Source of the DNA: an uncultured Ruminococcus sp.
GTDB taxonomy: Bacteria > Bacillota > Clostridia > Oscillospirales > Ruminococcaceae
Reading direction: 5' to 3'
Assembly (NCBI GenBank): GCA_900752785.1
Contig: CAADWP010000079.1
Location: 1-20,542 of the forward strand
Length of the DNA stretch: 20,542 nucleotides
In this document: positions 20,299-20,542 of the stretch, piece by piece
Layout: each line of letters opens with the position of its first letter
How positions within the stretch are numbered: the first letter of the stretch is position 1
The notes under the pieces: generated by a model
What the model saw: only the letters and a program-made list of their open reading frames with translations
Told to the model about the DNA's origin: nothing
The model's database searches: none
Position numbers and translations under genes: made by a program

Positions 20299-20542
20299 AT
20301 GAAAAAATTAGAAACTAAATCTTGCGAAGAAATCATGACAACTGTGTACAAGCCAATTAAATTTGTTGTTGACGGTTTGATTGCAAAGGGATTGTATATC
20401 CTTGCAGGAGCGCCGAAGGTCGGCAAATCGTGGCTGTCGCTTGATGTCTGTTTGAGTATAGCAAAAGGAGAAAAGGTACTTGATCATGAAACGAAATGCG
20501 GAACGGCTTTGTACCTGTGTCTCGAGGACAGCTTCGAGCGAA
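20299..20542 (+). CDS. RepA/AAA_25-type P-loop ATPase, 5' part only
   Basis: Begins MKKLETKSCEEIMTTVYKPI; Walker A is GAPKVGKSW at about residue 38, followed by LSLDVCLSIAKG and TALYLCLEDS. This order is typical of RepA-like hexameric helicase/ATPases of plasmids, phages and integrative elements. AAAGGGG lies 8-10 bases before the ATG. The frame is open to the window edge. With the att-type element only 7.6 kb to its left, it may mark a second mobile segment. Confidence 0.8.
   Translation, partial: MKKLETKSCEEIMTTVYKPIKFVVDGLIAKGLYILAGAPKVGKSWLSLDVCLSIAKGEKVLDHETKCGTALYLCLEDSFER

Overview
The window looks like chromosomal DNA of a low-GC Gram-positive gut or rumen bacterium, most likely a Ruminococcus-type member of the Oscillospiraceae. 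This rests on strong GGAGG ribosome sites, canonical TTGACA-17-TATAAT promoters and protein families typical of that group. It is an inference from gene style; no species can be named from the sequence alone.

Left flank (1-791): the 3' part of a VanY-type D-Ala-D-Ala carboxypeptidase gene, then a promoter and an intact tRNA-Thr(CGT). Element (about 792-12713): an 11.9-kb integrative element sits in the 3' end of that tRNA. A 23-bp piece of the tRNA is repeated at 12691-12713, just before what appears to be the tRNA's displaced terminator. Order of the element: tyrosine integrase and Cro/CI-type repressor on the minus strand; a switch region with two promoters facing each other; a plus-strand run of small DNA-binding and hypothetical genes; an 848-residue primase-helicase; a sigma-70-like protein and a DUF4313 protein; a 1.3-kb region with almost no coding that is packed with palindromes and iterons (probable replication origin); a minus-strand ribbon-helix-helix (RHH) gene and hypothetical gene with a predicted counter-transcribed small RNA between them; a gene broken by one amber codon; a DUF4160/DUF2442 pair plus a small RHH-like gene; then integrase arm-type repeats and tRNA-Thr fragments. 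There is no relaxase, capsid, portal or terminase gene. The layout recalls phage satellites (PICI-like) or mobilizable elements more than a complete phage or conjugative element.

The most unusual feature is a dispersed 8-bp word, GGAGCAGG/CCTGCTCC. I count 23 exact copies inside the element, none in the 7.8 kb to its right and one in the 791 bp to its left. It occurs in both orientations, in all three reading frames and in intergenic DNA, often as inverted pairs that form terminators or hairpins, and one pair brackets the -10 box of a promoter. This points to a function at DNA level.

Right flank (12714-20298): a two-component system (minus strand) diverges from an operon encoding a large lipoprotein (beta-rich N-terminal domain fused to a sugar-binding-type domain), two MalF/MalG-type permeases and an HlyD-like protein. 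Four TTAGAGA repeats at exact 11-bp spacing precede the operon and are probably response-regulator sites. At the right edge a strong promoter, a short leader ORF with a terminator hairpin, and the start of a RepA-like P-loop ATPase gene suggest that another mobile or phage-derived segment begins there.
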